The notes below the pieces were generated by a model. That model was given only the letters and a program-made list of their open reading frames with translations. It made no database searches and was not told where the DNA came from. Shown piece after piece: positions 15,049 through 21,804 of a stretch of DNA of 43,785 nt. The stretch lies in contig CAJUJC010000001.1 in assembly GCA_910586805.1 (NCBI GenBank), positions 1-43,785 of the forward strand, read 5' to 3'. This DNA is from an uncultured Erysipelotrichales bacterium. Lineage in GTDB: Bacteria; Bacillota_I; Bacilli_A; Erysipelotrichales; Coprobacillaceae. The stretch's first letter is position 1. Every line of letters begins with the position of its first letter. Both the position numbers and the translations under genes were made by a program.

Positions 15049-16312
15049 TATAATATTCAGTTTAATTTTTATAATTGCAGATGTGTATATACTTGATTAT
15101 TTCTTTAGTCAGATATACGATAAAAAACAATTCTATAATAAATGGTATTTAACATTTATAGTTGTGGTTTCAGCACTTATCTTATATGCTTCATCTTACT
15201 ATGCATTTATGTATTTTCTTCTAGTGTTTGTAGAAGTCTTTTTGATAATACTAGGATTAAAGGAATCAAGGACGTTGATTTCTAAAGCAGTGATGTTTAT
15301 TTTTGTAAAGATTATTGTTGAACTTTTATGTATATTATTATTTGAATGGCTTTTTGAAATACCATTTACTCTTTTATATTCGTTTGACATTATTCATCCA
15401 GTGAAATTGCTTTGGACTTTTACAGTCAAATATATTGATTGTATCATATTGTTATATATTTTAAAAATTAAATGTAATCAAAATATTACTTTAAGGTATT
15501 TTAAAATAGGTGCAATTATTATATCAGTAATATATTCAATATGTATTGTTTATAACATATATAGTTTAATATTTTTAAAAGGTATGATGAAACCATTTAT
15601 ATTTACTTTAATTGTATATAATATTCTCTTGATAGTATTTGATAGATATTATGTAAAACATGAGAAGATAGCAATAGAGTATGCCTTGAGTAAACAGGAG
15701 TTTGAATACAATCAAAAGATAATGATTGAACAGGAAGAATTTAGAAGAATGAAACATGATATGAGCAATCAGATTATATCTTTATCAGGATATGTTATAC
15801 AAGGAAAGATGGAAGATGCAATGGGTCATATCAAGAAACTTATACCTCATGTCATATTAACAGAAAGTGCAATACATATTGGAGAATATGCAATTGATAT
15901 GTTGATAGATACAAAGTTTGAAAAAGCAAAAAGAATGGGAATAGAAGTTGTAGAGGAATATGGAATCATTGGATTAGGAAGAGTGAGTGTAAAGGATTTA
16001 GTAACAATGATTGGATGTGCATTAGATAATGCAATAGAAGCTTTAGAAAAGATAGACGATAATGAAAAAAGAGTATTGACATTCAATATAAAAAGTAATC
16101 GTTCATATCTTATAATAAGTGTAGGAAATAGTATAAAAGATGGAGAAGATGTAGATTTAGAAAAAACAAGTAAGGTTGAAGATTGTGAGGATCATGGAAT
16201 AGGAGTTAGAGAGATAAAGAGACTTGCAAAGTCATATGAAGGAGGAGCCTATTATACTATTGATAAAGATTTTGTGAGTTTACGAATTCTGCTTTTAGCA
16301 GTAGATAAATAA
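15038..16312 (+). CDS. GHKL sensor histidine kinase, AgrC-like, copy 2
   Basis: 424 residues, same architecture and length as copy 1: multi-helix sensor region, His240 in the H-box and Asn331 in the N-box. The start overlaps the last 11 bp of the response regulator gene, so the pair is translationally coupled and forms the complete two-component system. It differs from copy 1 only in four of the first 36 bases and in the last 27 codons (LAKSYEGGAYYTIDKDFVSL here, LAKLYDGDAYYIISNNFVQL in copy 1). The ligand-sensing part is therefore identical apart from two conservative changes and one Asn/Ser swap near the N-terminus. Confidence 0.9.
   Translation: MISNIIFSLIFIIADVYILDYFFSQIYDKKQFYNKWYLTFIVVVSALILYASSYYAFMYFLLVFVEVFLIILGLKESRTLISKAVMFIFVKIIVELLCILLFEWLFEIPFTLLYSFDIIHPVKLLWTFTVKYIDCIILLYILKIKCNQNITLRYFKIGAIIISVIYSICIVYNIYSLIFLKGMMKPFIFTLIVYNILLIVFDRYYVKHEKIAIEYALSKQEFEYNQKIMIEQEEFRRMKHDMSNQIISLSGYVIQGKMEDAMGHIKKLIPHVILTESAIHIGEYAIDMLIDTKFEKAKRMGIEVVEEYGIIGLGRVSVKDLVTMIGCALDNAIEALEKIDDNEKRVLTFNIKSNRSYLIISVGNSIKDGEDVDLEKTSKVEDCEDHGIGVREIKRLAKSYEGGAYYTIDKDFVSLRILLLAVDK
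15075..16232 (+). repeat. Long direct repeat, copy B (1158 bp, identical to 12060-13217)
   Basis: Second copy of the perfectly identical core of the two kinase genes; same orientation, 3015 bp downstream of copy A. Confidence 0.9.
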
Positions 16313-16435
16313 TACAGTTATATACTAGGTGTTTTATTTATTACAAAAATTATTATACATTAAAGAAGTGTTTGATGCGTATTGATATTGGTAACCTAAC
16401 ATAATAGGGGTTATCATAAATTCAAGTTCTATTTT

Positions 16436-16466
16436 AACTTGGGGTGTTTTGCACCCCAAGTTTTTT
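16436..16466 (+). terminator. Terminator of the response regulator/kinase operon
   Basis: An 11-bp perfect stem (AACTTGGGGTG and its complement), loop TTTTG, then six T. The most GC-rich hairpin in this region. Confidence 0.9.
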
Positions 16467-16702
16467 AATAAACATTGAGAAATTGATAATATTTTCATTA
16501 TTGGTATCATTTGATAGTATTTAAAGAACTCGTTTGATTTAATTGAAAAATAGAATAAATGAAATGTAAATCTCTTTGTTTTGAATTAAAAAATTAATAA
16601 TAAAATTATATGTGAGAATATCATTGTTTATACTATTATTTGTAAGTGAATTATATTAGGAGATTCTTTTTTTTGAAAAACAACTTTGTTTAAAATTTAA
16701 AG

Positions 16703-16748
16703 AAAAAAGACAGACTTTACTGAAATTTTAAAGAGTGGGGTCTGTCTT
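16703..16748 (-). terminator. Terminator of glmS
   Basis: On the minus strand: AAGACAGAC / GTCTGTCTT stem followed by a U-tract (A run at 16703-16708 on the plus strand), just after the glmS stop. Confidence 0.8.
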
Positions 16749-16759
16749 ACAAATATTTA

Positions 16760-18562
16760 TTATTCTACTGTCACTGATTTGGCTAAATTACGAGGTTTAT
16801 CGACATCACAATCTTTGATACAAGCTGTATAATAAGCAACCAACTGTAAAGGGATAGCGACTAGAATGGATTGTAAAGTTGGAGAAACATTTGGTAAATA
16901 ATATGTGTTTTCAACATTTTTAACTTCTTCATCATGTGTAGTAAAGAGAATAACTCTTGCTCCTCTGGCAATTGTTTCTTGAATATTACTCATTGTTTTT
17001 GCAGCAATATGAGGTTGTGTTGCAACTGCTATAACAACTGAATTTTCTTCAATTAAAGCAATAGGTCCATGTTTTAATTCACCAGCAACATAAGCATCAG
17101 CATGCACATAAGACACCTCTTTAAGTTTTAATGCTCCTTCTAGAACACTGACATAATCTAAACTTCTACCAATAAAATAGGCATCATGAAGATTTTCTAA
17201 CATCTTAGCATATTTTTCAAAAATATGATGATCATTTAAAATATTTTTAACATATTGAGGAATTGTATTGAGTTGATGAATGAGCTGATGATCAATGTCC
17301 TTTCCTAATTTTTGAGCTACATAGTAAGCGAGTAATATTAATAAAATCAGTTGTGTTGTATAGGCTTTTGTTGATGCAACAGCAATCTCTGGACCTGCAC
17401 ATGTATATAAAGTATAGTGAGCATCTCTTGAGATTGTACTTCCTAAAACATTTGTGATTGCAATTGTTGTTGCTTGTTTTTCTTTTGCTAATCTTAAAGC
17501 GGCTAAAGTATCAGCAGTTTCACCAGATTGTGAAACAAAAATAGTTAAAGTATGCTCATCAATAAGTGGATCGTTATATCTAAATTCACTTGCAACCATT
17601 GTATTTACAGGTAATTTTGTTGATTTTTCAAGAACCTGAGAACCACATAATGATGCATGATAAGCTGTTCCACAAGCAACATAATAAACTTTATTATAGT
17701 TAGTGAAATCAATATTTTGTAGTTCATCAAGAACAATTGTTTTACCAATAATGCGTCCTCTTAGTGTTTCTTGAATAGCATGTGGTTGTTCATGAATTTC
17801 TTTTAACATAAAAGTATCATATCCATCTTTTTGTGCTGCTTCTACATCATATGGAATTGTGATGAGTTCTTTAGTTATAGGATCTCCATCATGATTGTAA
17901 AATTCAATATGATCTTTTTCTAAAATAGCTATTTCATAATCATCTAAAAAATAAACATCTTTTGTATATTCCAATAAAGCTGGTATATCACTTGTAGCCA
18001 CATAAGCATCTTGGGCTTTCCCAATAATTAAAGGATTGTCTTTTTTTGCTACAATAATTTTATGAGGTTCTCGTGTTGAGACAATACATATGGCATAACT
18101 ACCTTTAATTTTTTTTAAAACTTTTTTTGTTGCTTCAAAGAGATTGTCATCATAATTATCATCTAATAAATGAACAACAACTTCACTATCTGTTTCAGAT
18201 TGAAATCGATATCCTTTCTTAATTAATTCTGCTTTTAATTCACGATAATTTTCAATAATTCCATTATGAACCAAAGAGATGGTTTCATCATCATTTGTAT
18301 GAGGATGAGAATTCAAATTTGAAGGAACACCATGAGTTGCCCATCTTGTATGACCAATACCTATATGTCCTTCCATGTAATAATCTTGAAGTTTATTCTC
18401 AAGATTTTTTAATTTACCTTTACATTTAATGGTTTTTAAACCATCATTTTCAAGAATTGTTACACCTGCACTATCATATCCTCGATATTCAAGTTTAGAT
18501 AATCCTTGCATTAAAAAGGGTAAAGCTAATCCATTACCACAATAAGCTGTAATTCCACACAT
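16760..18562 (-). CDS. glmS: Glutamine--fructose-6-phosphate aminotransferase (isomerizing)
   Basis: Makes glucosamine-6-phosphate from fructose-6-phosphate and glutamine, the entry to UDP-GlcNAc for peptidoglycan and teichoic acids. 600 residues, the usual length. The N-terminal Ntn-type glutaminase begins MCGITAYCG with Cys2 as nucleophile and includes GHTRWATHGVPS; two SIS domains follow (SQSGETADT, STKAYTTQ), and the C-terminus ends DVDKPRNLAKSVTVE as in true GlmS. GGAGG precedes the ATG on the minus strand. Regulated by the ribozyme in its leader. Confidence 0.97.
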   Translation of the reverse strand: MCGITAYCGNGLALPFLMQGLSKLEYRGYDSAGVTILENDGLKTIKCKGKLKNLENKLQDYYMEGHIGIGHTRWATHGVPSNLNSHPHTNDDETISLVHNGIIENYRELKAELIKKGYRFQSETDSEVVVHLLDDNYDDNLFEATKKVLKKIKGSYAICIVSTREPHKIIVAKKDNPLIIGKAQDAYVATSDIPALLEYTKDVYFLDDYEIAILEKDHIEFYNHDGDPITKELITIPYDVEAAQKDGYDTFMLKEIHEQPHAIQETLRGRIIGKTIVLDELQNIDFTNYNKVYYVACGTAYHASLCGSQVLEKSTKLPVNTMVASEFRYNDPLIDEHTLTIFVSQSGETADTLAALRLAKEKQATTIAITNVLGSTISRDAHYTLYTCAGPEIAVASTKAYTTQLILLILLAYYVAQKLGKDIDHQLIHQLNTIPQYVKNILNDHHIFEKYAKMLENLHDAYFIGRSLDYVSVLEGALKLKEVSYVHADAYVAGELKHGPIALIEENSVVIAVATQPHIAAKTMSNIQETIARGARVILFTTHDEEVKNVENTYYLPNVSPTLQSILVAIPLQLVAYYTACIKDCDVDKPRNLAKSVTVE

Positions 18563-18594
18563 AAAAACATACCTCCATTAAATTTTTTTGTTAT

Positions 18595-18740
18595 TGAATG
18601 AAGTTATGCCTGATGATATTTGTTTAATGATTGCTCATTATTTTTGCTCATCGTTTAGGTAGCATCATACCTCCAAATCATCCGCCGAATCTTTCGATAA
18701 ATTTGGTCCTCGTCAACTCATAAAGAGTCCTGGCGCTATA
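18595..18740 (-). ncRNA. glmS ribozyme: glmS ribozyme (glucosamine-6-phosphate-responsive self-cleaving riboswitch)
   Basis: The minus-strand leader of glmS contains the conserved ribozyme core in the right order: AGCGCC, then AGTTGACGAGG, then ATCGAA and TTCGGCGGATG, followed by weaker peripheral helices up to the glmS binding site. Cleavage is expected between A (18737) and G (18736). In this class GlcN6P acts as a coenzyme, and the cleaved mRNA is degraded, giving feedback on GlmS. The 3' boundary is approximate. Confidence 0.93.
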
Positions 18741-18962
18741 TATTTCATCCTTCTTCAATAACGTAAATCATTATACACGAATCTTATTTTTATAGTTTTC
18801 ATATTTTGAAATAAGAAAATAGTATATAACTATTTTATGTTTTAGTAAGAATAATTGTGATTTTTAATATTTGCAAATAATGTGTCAGCAAATTAAGATT
18901 TTTAATAAGGATATAGAAAATTTGCTTGAAAAAATAGTTTAATTCTGTTTATTGTGTTATAG
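18741..18962. other. Intergenic region upstream of the glmS ribozyme
   Basis: About 220 bp of AT-rich sequence. The glmS promoter should lie here: TATAAT on the minus strand at 18775-18770 is well placed, about 30 bp before the cleavage site, but no convincing -35 element is seen. Nothing else recognised. Confidence 0.45.
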
Positions 18963-18967
18963 CTTAT

Positions 18968-19002
18968 TTAAAAAGGAAGAATCATAATTTCTTCCTTTTT
19001 AA
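18968..19002. terminator. Terminator of the PadR/HAAS/secreted-protein operon
   Basis: A perfect 14-bp inverted repeat, TTAAAAAGGAAGAA and its complement, with a 7-nt loop, overlapping the stop codon of the secreted-protein gene. It may act in both directions. Confidence 0.85.
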
Positions 19003-19460
19003 GAAAATATACCGTTTGCACTACATGTAAGTGTAACTGATGGATATGTTGTTTGAAGTAATTTGCCATTATAATAATGATTCATGGTTGCTTTCCCAAT
19101 TGCCTTATTTCCTGACTTTGAGGCACTTTTAGAACTTACTTTCCAAGCACTCACAGATGCTGTTGCGTTAACTGTAGCGTTTGTACATGTTGATGAAGTA
19201 CCTGTGTATTGAAAAGTTCCAGTTACACTTACTGTATAAAGAACATTTCCAGACGAATCTTTATATTTGTTTGTTTTGGTTCTAGTTGCAGTGGTTGTTG
19301 AAAATATTGAAAAATGAGGAATTTCTATTGTTGTTTCTACATAGATACCATTTCCTAGATATTCTACAGTCCTACTTTCTAATGTGTTTTCTAATGCAAA
19401 AGTATTAACAGGTGTCAATATAAATAATAGTAAAAATAAAACAGTTAAAATTTTTTTCAT
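18999..19460 (-). CDS. Secreted protein with two conserved-looking cysteines, unknown function
   Basis: 153 residues: Sec signal peptide (MKKILTVLFLLLFILTPVNT, cut near FA-LE), then a Ser/Thr-rich, beta-strand-like body (KYKDSSGNVLYTVSVTGTF) with two Cys, one in STCTNA near residue 92 and one in TLTCSA near the C-terminus, which could form a disulfide. I cannot name a family. It is the third gene of an operon with a PadR regulator and a small HAAS-like membrane protein, 20 bp after the latter, and is presumably the effector whose expression that pair controls. Confidence 0.75.
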   Translation of the reverse strand: MKKILTVLFLLLFILTPVNTFALENTLESRTVEYLGNGIYVETTIEIPHFSIFSTTTATRTKTNKYKDSSGNVLYTVSVTGTFQYTGTSSTCTNATVNATASVSAWKVSSKSASKSGNKAIGKATMNHYYNGKLLQTTYPSVTLTCSANGIFS

Positions 19461-19480
19461 TTATTTGTCCTCATCTTTCT

Positions 19481-19843
19481 TTATTCTATTGTTGTTTCAA
19501 CTTGAACAGGCTGATGTTGTCTAAATTCATCATACAATTGATTTAATCTCCACATTTCAAGTAAACTTACTGATATAATACATATGACAATAATAATGAA
19601 TAGCCAGTGTATATATTTCTTTTTCTTTAATTTTTGAATAAGTGTTTCTGTATCCATGTTTTCTATAAAAGATGTAGCAATTTCACTAGGCTTTCCAAAA
19701 TTCTCTATCAAAGCATTATAGTCTTTGATTTTAGAAGCAAGAATACGCTCCTTTAAAATATTTATAAATTCTTTTTTTTCTTTTATGTTAAGTGGTATAA
19801 TCAGCTTCACTTCATTAAGATACCTTTTTACTTCTTTTTCCAT
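19481..19843 (-). CDS. Small membrane protein with HAAS/DUF1700-like N-terminal domain
   Basis: 120 residues. The first 75 residues are a helical cytoplasmic domain containing the NFGKPSEIATSFI segment, which is the hallmark of the HAAS/DUF1700 sensor-like domain. One membrane helix (about 78-97, WLFIIIVICIISVSLLEMW) and a short external tail follow. Proteins of this type regularly follow PadR regulators and are thought to take part in membrane-linked signalling. The ATG overlaps the PadR stop codon by one base (TAATG), so translation is coupled. Confidence 0.75.
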   Translation of the reverse strand: MEKEVKRYLNEVKLIIPLNIKEKKEFINILKERILASKIKDYNALIENFGKPSEIATSFIENMDTETLIQKLKKKKYIHWLFIIIVICIISVSLLEMWRLNQLYDEFRQHQPVQVETTIE

Positions 19844-20166
19844 TATTTTTCTTCTCCATAATTTAAAATATTAATAATTCCTTGACTGGTTTTTCTATAT
19901 TGATTGCGTGTTTGAATAAGATATTCTTTTCCACTTTCTTCTATTTTGTAATAAACTCTAATTCTATTTTTGTTTGTAATATTGTAGCTTGATATATATT
20001 CTTTTTTTAACAAACTATAAATAATTGGATATAAAGTTCCTTCTTTAATATCTAAATAGCCATTAGATATTTCTTTGATTAATTTTACAATTTCATAACC
20101 ATAACAGTCATTTCTATTGAGAATACTTAGAATTAGCATATCAATATTTGTATTAACTTTAGCCAT
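19843..20166 (-). CDS. PadR-family transcriptional regulator
   Basis: 107 residues with the PadR winged-helix pattern: MLILSILNRNDCYGYEIVKLI, then LDIKEGTLYPIIYSLLKKEYI, then the beta wing and a C-terminal helix carrying the dimer contact. This is the short subfamily 2 form. First gene of a three-gene operon. A near-perfect inverted repeat overlaps its own promoter, so autorepression is likely. The inducer is unknown. Confidence 0.9.
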   Translation of the reverse strand: MAKVNTNIDMLILSILNRNDCYGYEIVKLIKEISNGYLDIKEGTLYPIIYSLLKKEYISSYNITNKNRIRVYYKIEESGKEYLIQTRNQYRKTSQGIINILNYGEEK

Positions 20167-20208
20167 ATCATCACCACATTGATAATAACATAATTTTATT
20201 TAATGCTA

Positions 20209-20231
20209 AATACTATTTATAAAATAGTATT
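20209..20231. promoter_or_regulatory. Probable PadR operator (10-bp inverted repeat)
   Basis: AATACTATTT (20209-20218), 3-nt spacer, AAATAGTATT (20222-20231). It lies between the -35 and -10 of the minus-strand padR promoter and directly abuts the -35 of the plus-strand promoter. Confidence 0.65.
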
Positions 20232-20239
20232 ATTGACAA
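20210..20239 (-). promoter_or_regulatory. Promoter of the padR operon
   Basis: On the minus strand TTGTCA (20239-20234) and TAGTAT (20215-20210) with an 18-bp spacer, which is filled by the inverted repeat. The -35 occupies the same bases as the plus-strand -35. Confidence 0.5.
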
Positions 20240-20261
20240 AAAATATAGTGTAAGGTATAAT
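20233..20261 (+). promoter_or_regulatory. Consensus plus-strand promoter into apparently empty DNA
   Basis: TTGACA (20233-20238), exactly 17 bp, TATAAT (20256-20261). This is a perfect vegetative promoter pointing towards the C39 cassette, yet the first sizeable gene starts 710 bp further on. Confidence 0.75.
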
Positions 20262-20322
20262 AAATTTAAAGAAGTACTTGTAAATGATAAATACAGATAA
20301 TTGGAAGAAATGTGGTTAATAT

Positions 20323-20418
20323 ATGTTAAATAAATTACAACCATATGTATTATTTATCTCAGTTTTTGAAAATCAGTGTTTTGAATTATGTGAATTTTTC
20401 TACAAAAATTGTTTCTAA
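20323..20418 (+). CDS. Candidate 31-residue Cys-containing peptide
   Basis: ATG frame about 55 bp downstream of the predicted start of transcription from the consensus promoter. The product has a hydrophobic N-terminal part (LQPYVLFISVF) and a C-terminal part with three Cys (ENQCFELCEFFYKNCF). The binding site is poor (GGAAG about 16 nt upstream), and such short frames arise by chance in AT-rich DNA. Reported because of the promoter and the cysteine pattern, not because of homology. Confidence 0.25.
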   Translation: MLNKLQPYVLFISVFENQCFELCEFFYKNCF

Positions 20419-20484
20419 TTGTAATGTTTTAGTACATCAATTATGCTTGTTTATATTTTATCGCAATTGTATATATTAATTTTG

Positions 20485-20575
20485 GCGATGTGATAAATGA
20501 GGAACTATTTATTCAATATTATAATATGAATATGACCTTCCTCAATGGAATTTAAGGGTTATCTTATCGATTGCG
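20485..20575 (+). pseudogene. Possible relic of an IS3-family transposase C-terminus
   Basis: Translating with one frame change gives VINEELFIQYYN followed by LPQWNLRVILSIAL. This resembles the usual end of IS3-family OrfB (an acidic helix, YYN, QWNL and a TP-x-YR-like segment). Only about 30 codons remain and no terminal repeats were found. Could be chance similarity. Confidence 0.3.
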
Positions 20576-20900
20576 TTGTAAAGTTTATTTTGTATATTTA
20601 AAACTTGTTAAAAAGTATATAGTATAGATATATTTAAAATATAGTTATATTAATGAAGAAGAAAAATTTCATATATGTTTGCTTAGTTAATGAATAAAGT
20701 TTTGGATATGTGAACTTTCTATAAAAATTATAATGTATGATAACATTTGGATTAAATATATTTATAAATGAATTTTTATTTAATGACAAAATAATTATAT
20801 TTTGTAAATAGTTATTAAAATCATTAGATATATACAATCAATTATTTTACTAATAAGTAATAATTTGTATTTTAAAATCAAAAATATGGAGGCAATACCA

Positions 20901-20924
20901 ATGTACATAGCAAAAATAATATAA
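20901..20924 (+). other. Seven-codon leader-like frame before the C39 gene
   Basis: ATG at 20901 preceded at 8 nt by GGAGG (20888-20892); the frame ends after MYIAKII. The good binding site makes it a possible leader peptide or the stump of a lost gene. Confidence 0.25.
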
Positions 20925-20972
20925 TGTATTATAATGAAAATAGATATTATAAAAATAAGGAGGAAAGTAAAA

Positions 20973-21803
20973 ATGAAAAAAGGTTTAATGCTTATATTAT
21001 CTATATTTATGATTTCTAGTTCTATTTTTTCTGTCGGTGCTGTTGAAACAACTGGAACAGCAAATACAGGAGTTTGTGATAATGATTTAGAAGAACTATT
21101 AACTGAAGAAGAACAAAAAGAAGCAAAAGCGAAAATTCAGGAAACTATTGATTCAATAGAACCAAAAAGCCAATTAAAAAATGAGAATGAGATAATACCT
21201 TATGCAGCATATGTGGATCATAAATATATGATAAGTGTTACTAATTATACACAAGAAACAAGTTATTACTGTGGTCCAGCAGCTGTGAGACAAACTCTAA
21301 GTTTTCATAAGTCAAAAAACAATATTTCTACAGCATTGCCAAGTCAAAAAACATTAGCATCGGCGATAGGTACGACTACATCTGGTTCAACTAGTACAGG
21401 TATTGCTGCTGGATTGAATAAATATAAGACAACATACAAAATACCAACAAGTTATGTTGCAACGGATGTTTTAGATAAATCAAAACCTGCTTCTTTCTTT
21501 GTACAAGCAATTAAATCTTCAGTTTCAAAGCAAGTAGCAGCTCCTATTATACTTATTGATACTGGAAATAATTTTGGAATACCTGAGTACAAGGGTGTTC
21601 ATATTAGACACTATAATACTATAAGTGGATTAATTGAAACAGAAAATATTCAAAATGGTGAAATTGCTGCTAGAAAAATACGAAGAGTAGATCCTCATTA
21701 TAATAGTAAATATCGTGGTGTATTTACTAATGATTATAGAGATGTTTATCAAGCTGTTGAACAAGCAGATAAAAATGGGTCAAATAAAGTTATAATATAT
21801 TAA
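20973..21803 (+). CDS. Secreted C39-like cysteine peptidase
   Basis: 276 residues. Signal peptide (MKKGLMLILSIFMISSSIFS, cut around GAVE), an acidic helical pro-region to about residue 75, then a papain-like C39_2 domain. The oxyanion Gln94 and nucleophile Cys100 are in NYTQETSYYCGPAAVRQTL; the catalytic His is most likely 210 or 213 in HIRHYNTISG, followed by an Asp in RVDPHY. No ABC transporter domain is attached, so it is not a standard bacteriocin exporter; it probably acts outside the cell or at the wall. AAGGAGG (20957-20963) sets ATG 20973. Two lipoprotein genes follow in the same direction. Confidence 0.8.
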   Translation: MKKGLMLILSIFMISSSIFSVGAVETTGTANTGVCDNDLEELLTEEEQKEAKAKIQETIDSIEPKSQLKNENEIIPYAAYVDHKYMISVTNYTQETSYYCGPAAVRQTLSFHKSKNNISTALPSQKTLASAIGTTTSGSTSTGIAAGLNKYKTTYKIPTSYVATDVLDKSKPASFFVQAIKSSVSKQVAAPIILIDTGNNFGIPEYKGVHIRHYNTISGLIETENIQNGEIAARKIRRVDPHYNSKYRGVFTNDYRDVYQAVEQADKNGSNKVIIY

Positions 21804-21804
21804 A

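Larger units (their letters stand above)
16313..16759. other. 447-bp intergenic region between kinase copy 2 and glmS
   Basis: No credible gene. It contains a short imperfect stem (GGTAACC with GGTTATC around 16390-16420), then the strong terminator at 16436-16466, then about 235 bp of very AT-rich sequence, then the glmS terminator. The 124 bp between the kinase stop and its terminator could be a long 3' untranslated region or a small RNA, but no good promoter is visible. Confidence 0.5.
20167..20972. other. About 800-bp AT-rich region between the PadR operon and the C39 peptidase gene
   Basis: Holds the PadR operator and divergent promoters (20209-20261), a 31-codon candidate peptide gene (20323-20418), a probable transposase relic (about 20485-20575) and a seven-codon leader-like frame (20901-20924). 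The rest is very AT-rich, and the 67-codon frame on the minus strand at 20634-20837 is not credible. Confidence 0.5.

Noticed and set aside
12184..15390. Identical minus-strand frames inside both kinase copies (12184-12375 and 15199-15390; also 12832-13071 and 15847-16086)
   Set aside because: They are antisense shadows of the identical kinase cores; their conservation only reflects the repeat.
12023..16312. Complete agr quorum-sensing locus
   Set aside because: Kinases and a LytTR regulator are present, but I found no AgrB-like membrane peptidase and no AgrD-like precursor in any frame nearby.
12023..16312. Kinase duplication as simple assembly error
   Set aside because: The two copies have different flanks and different first and last codons, which a collapsed or doubled assembly would not create; the identical core still deserves long-read confirmation.
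20634..20837. 67-codon minus-strand frame in the AT-rich gap
   Set aside because: Composition is Asn/Ile/Phe/Tyr noise, no binding site, no promoter.
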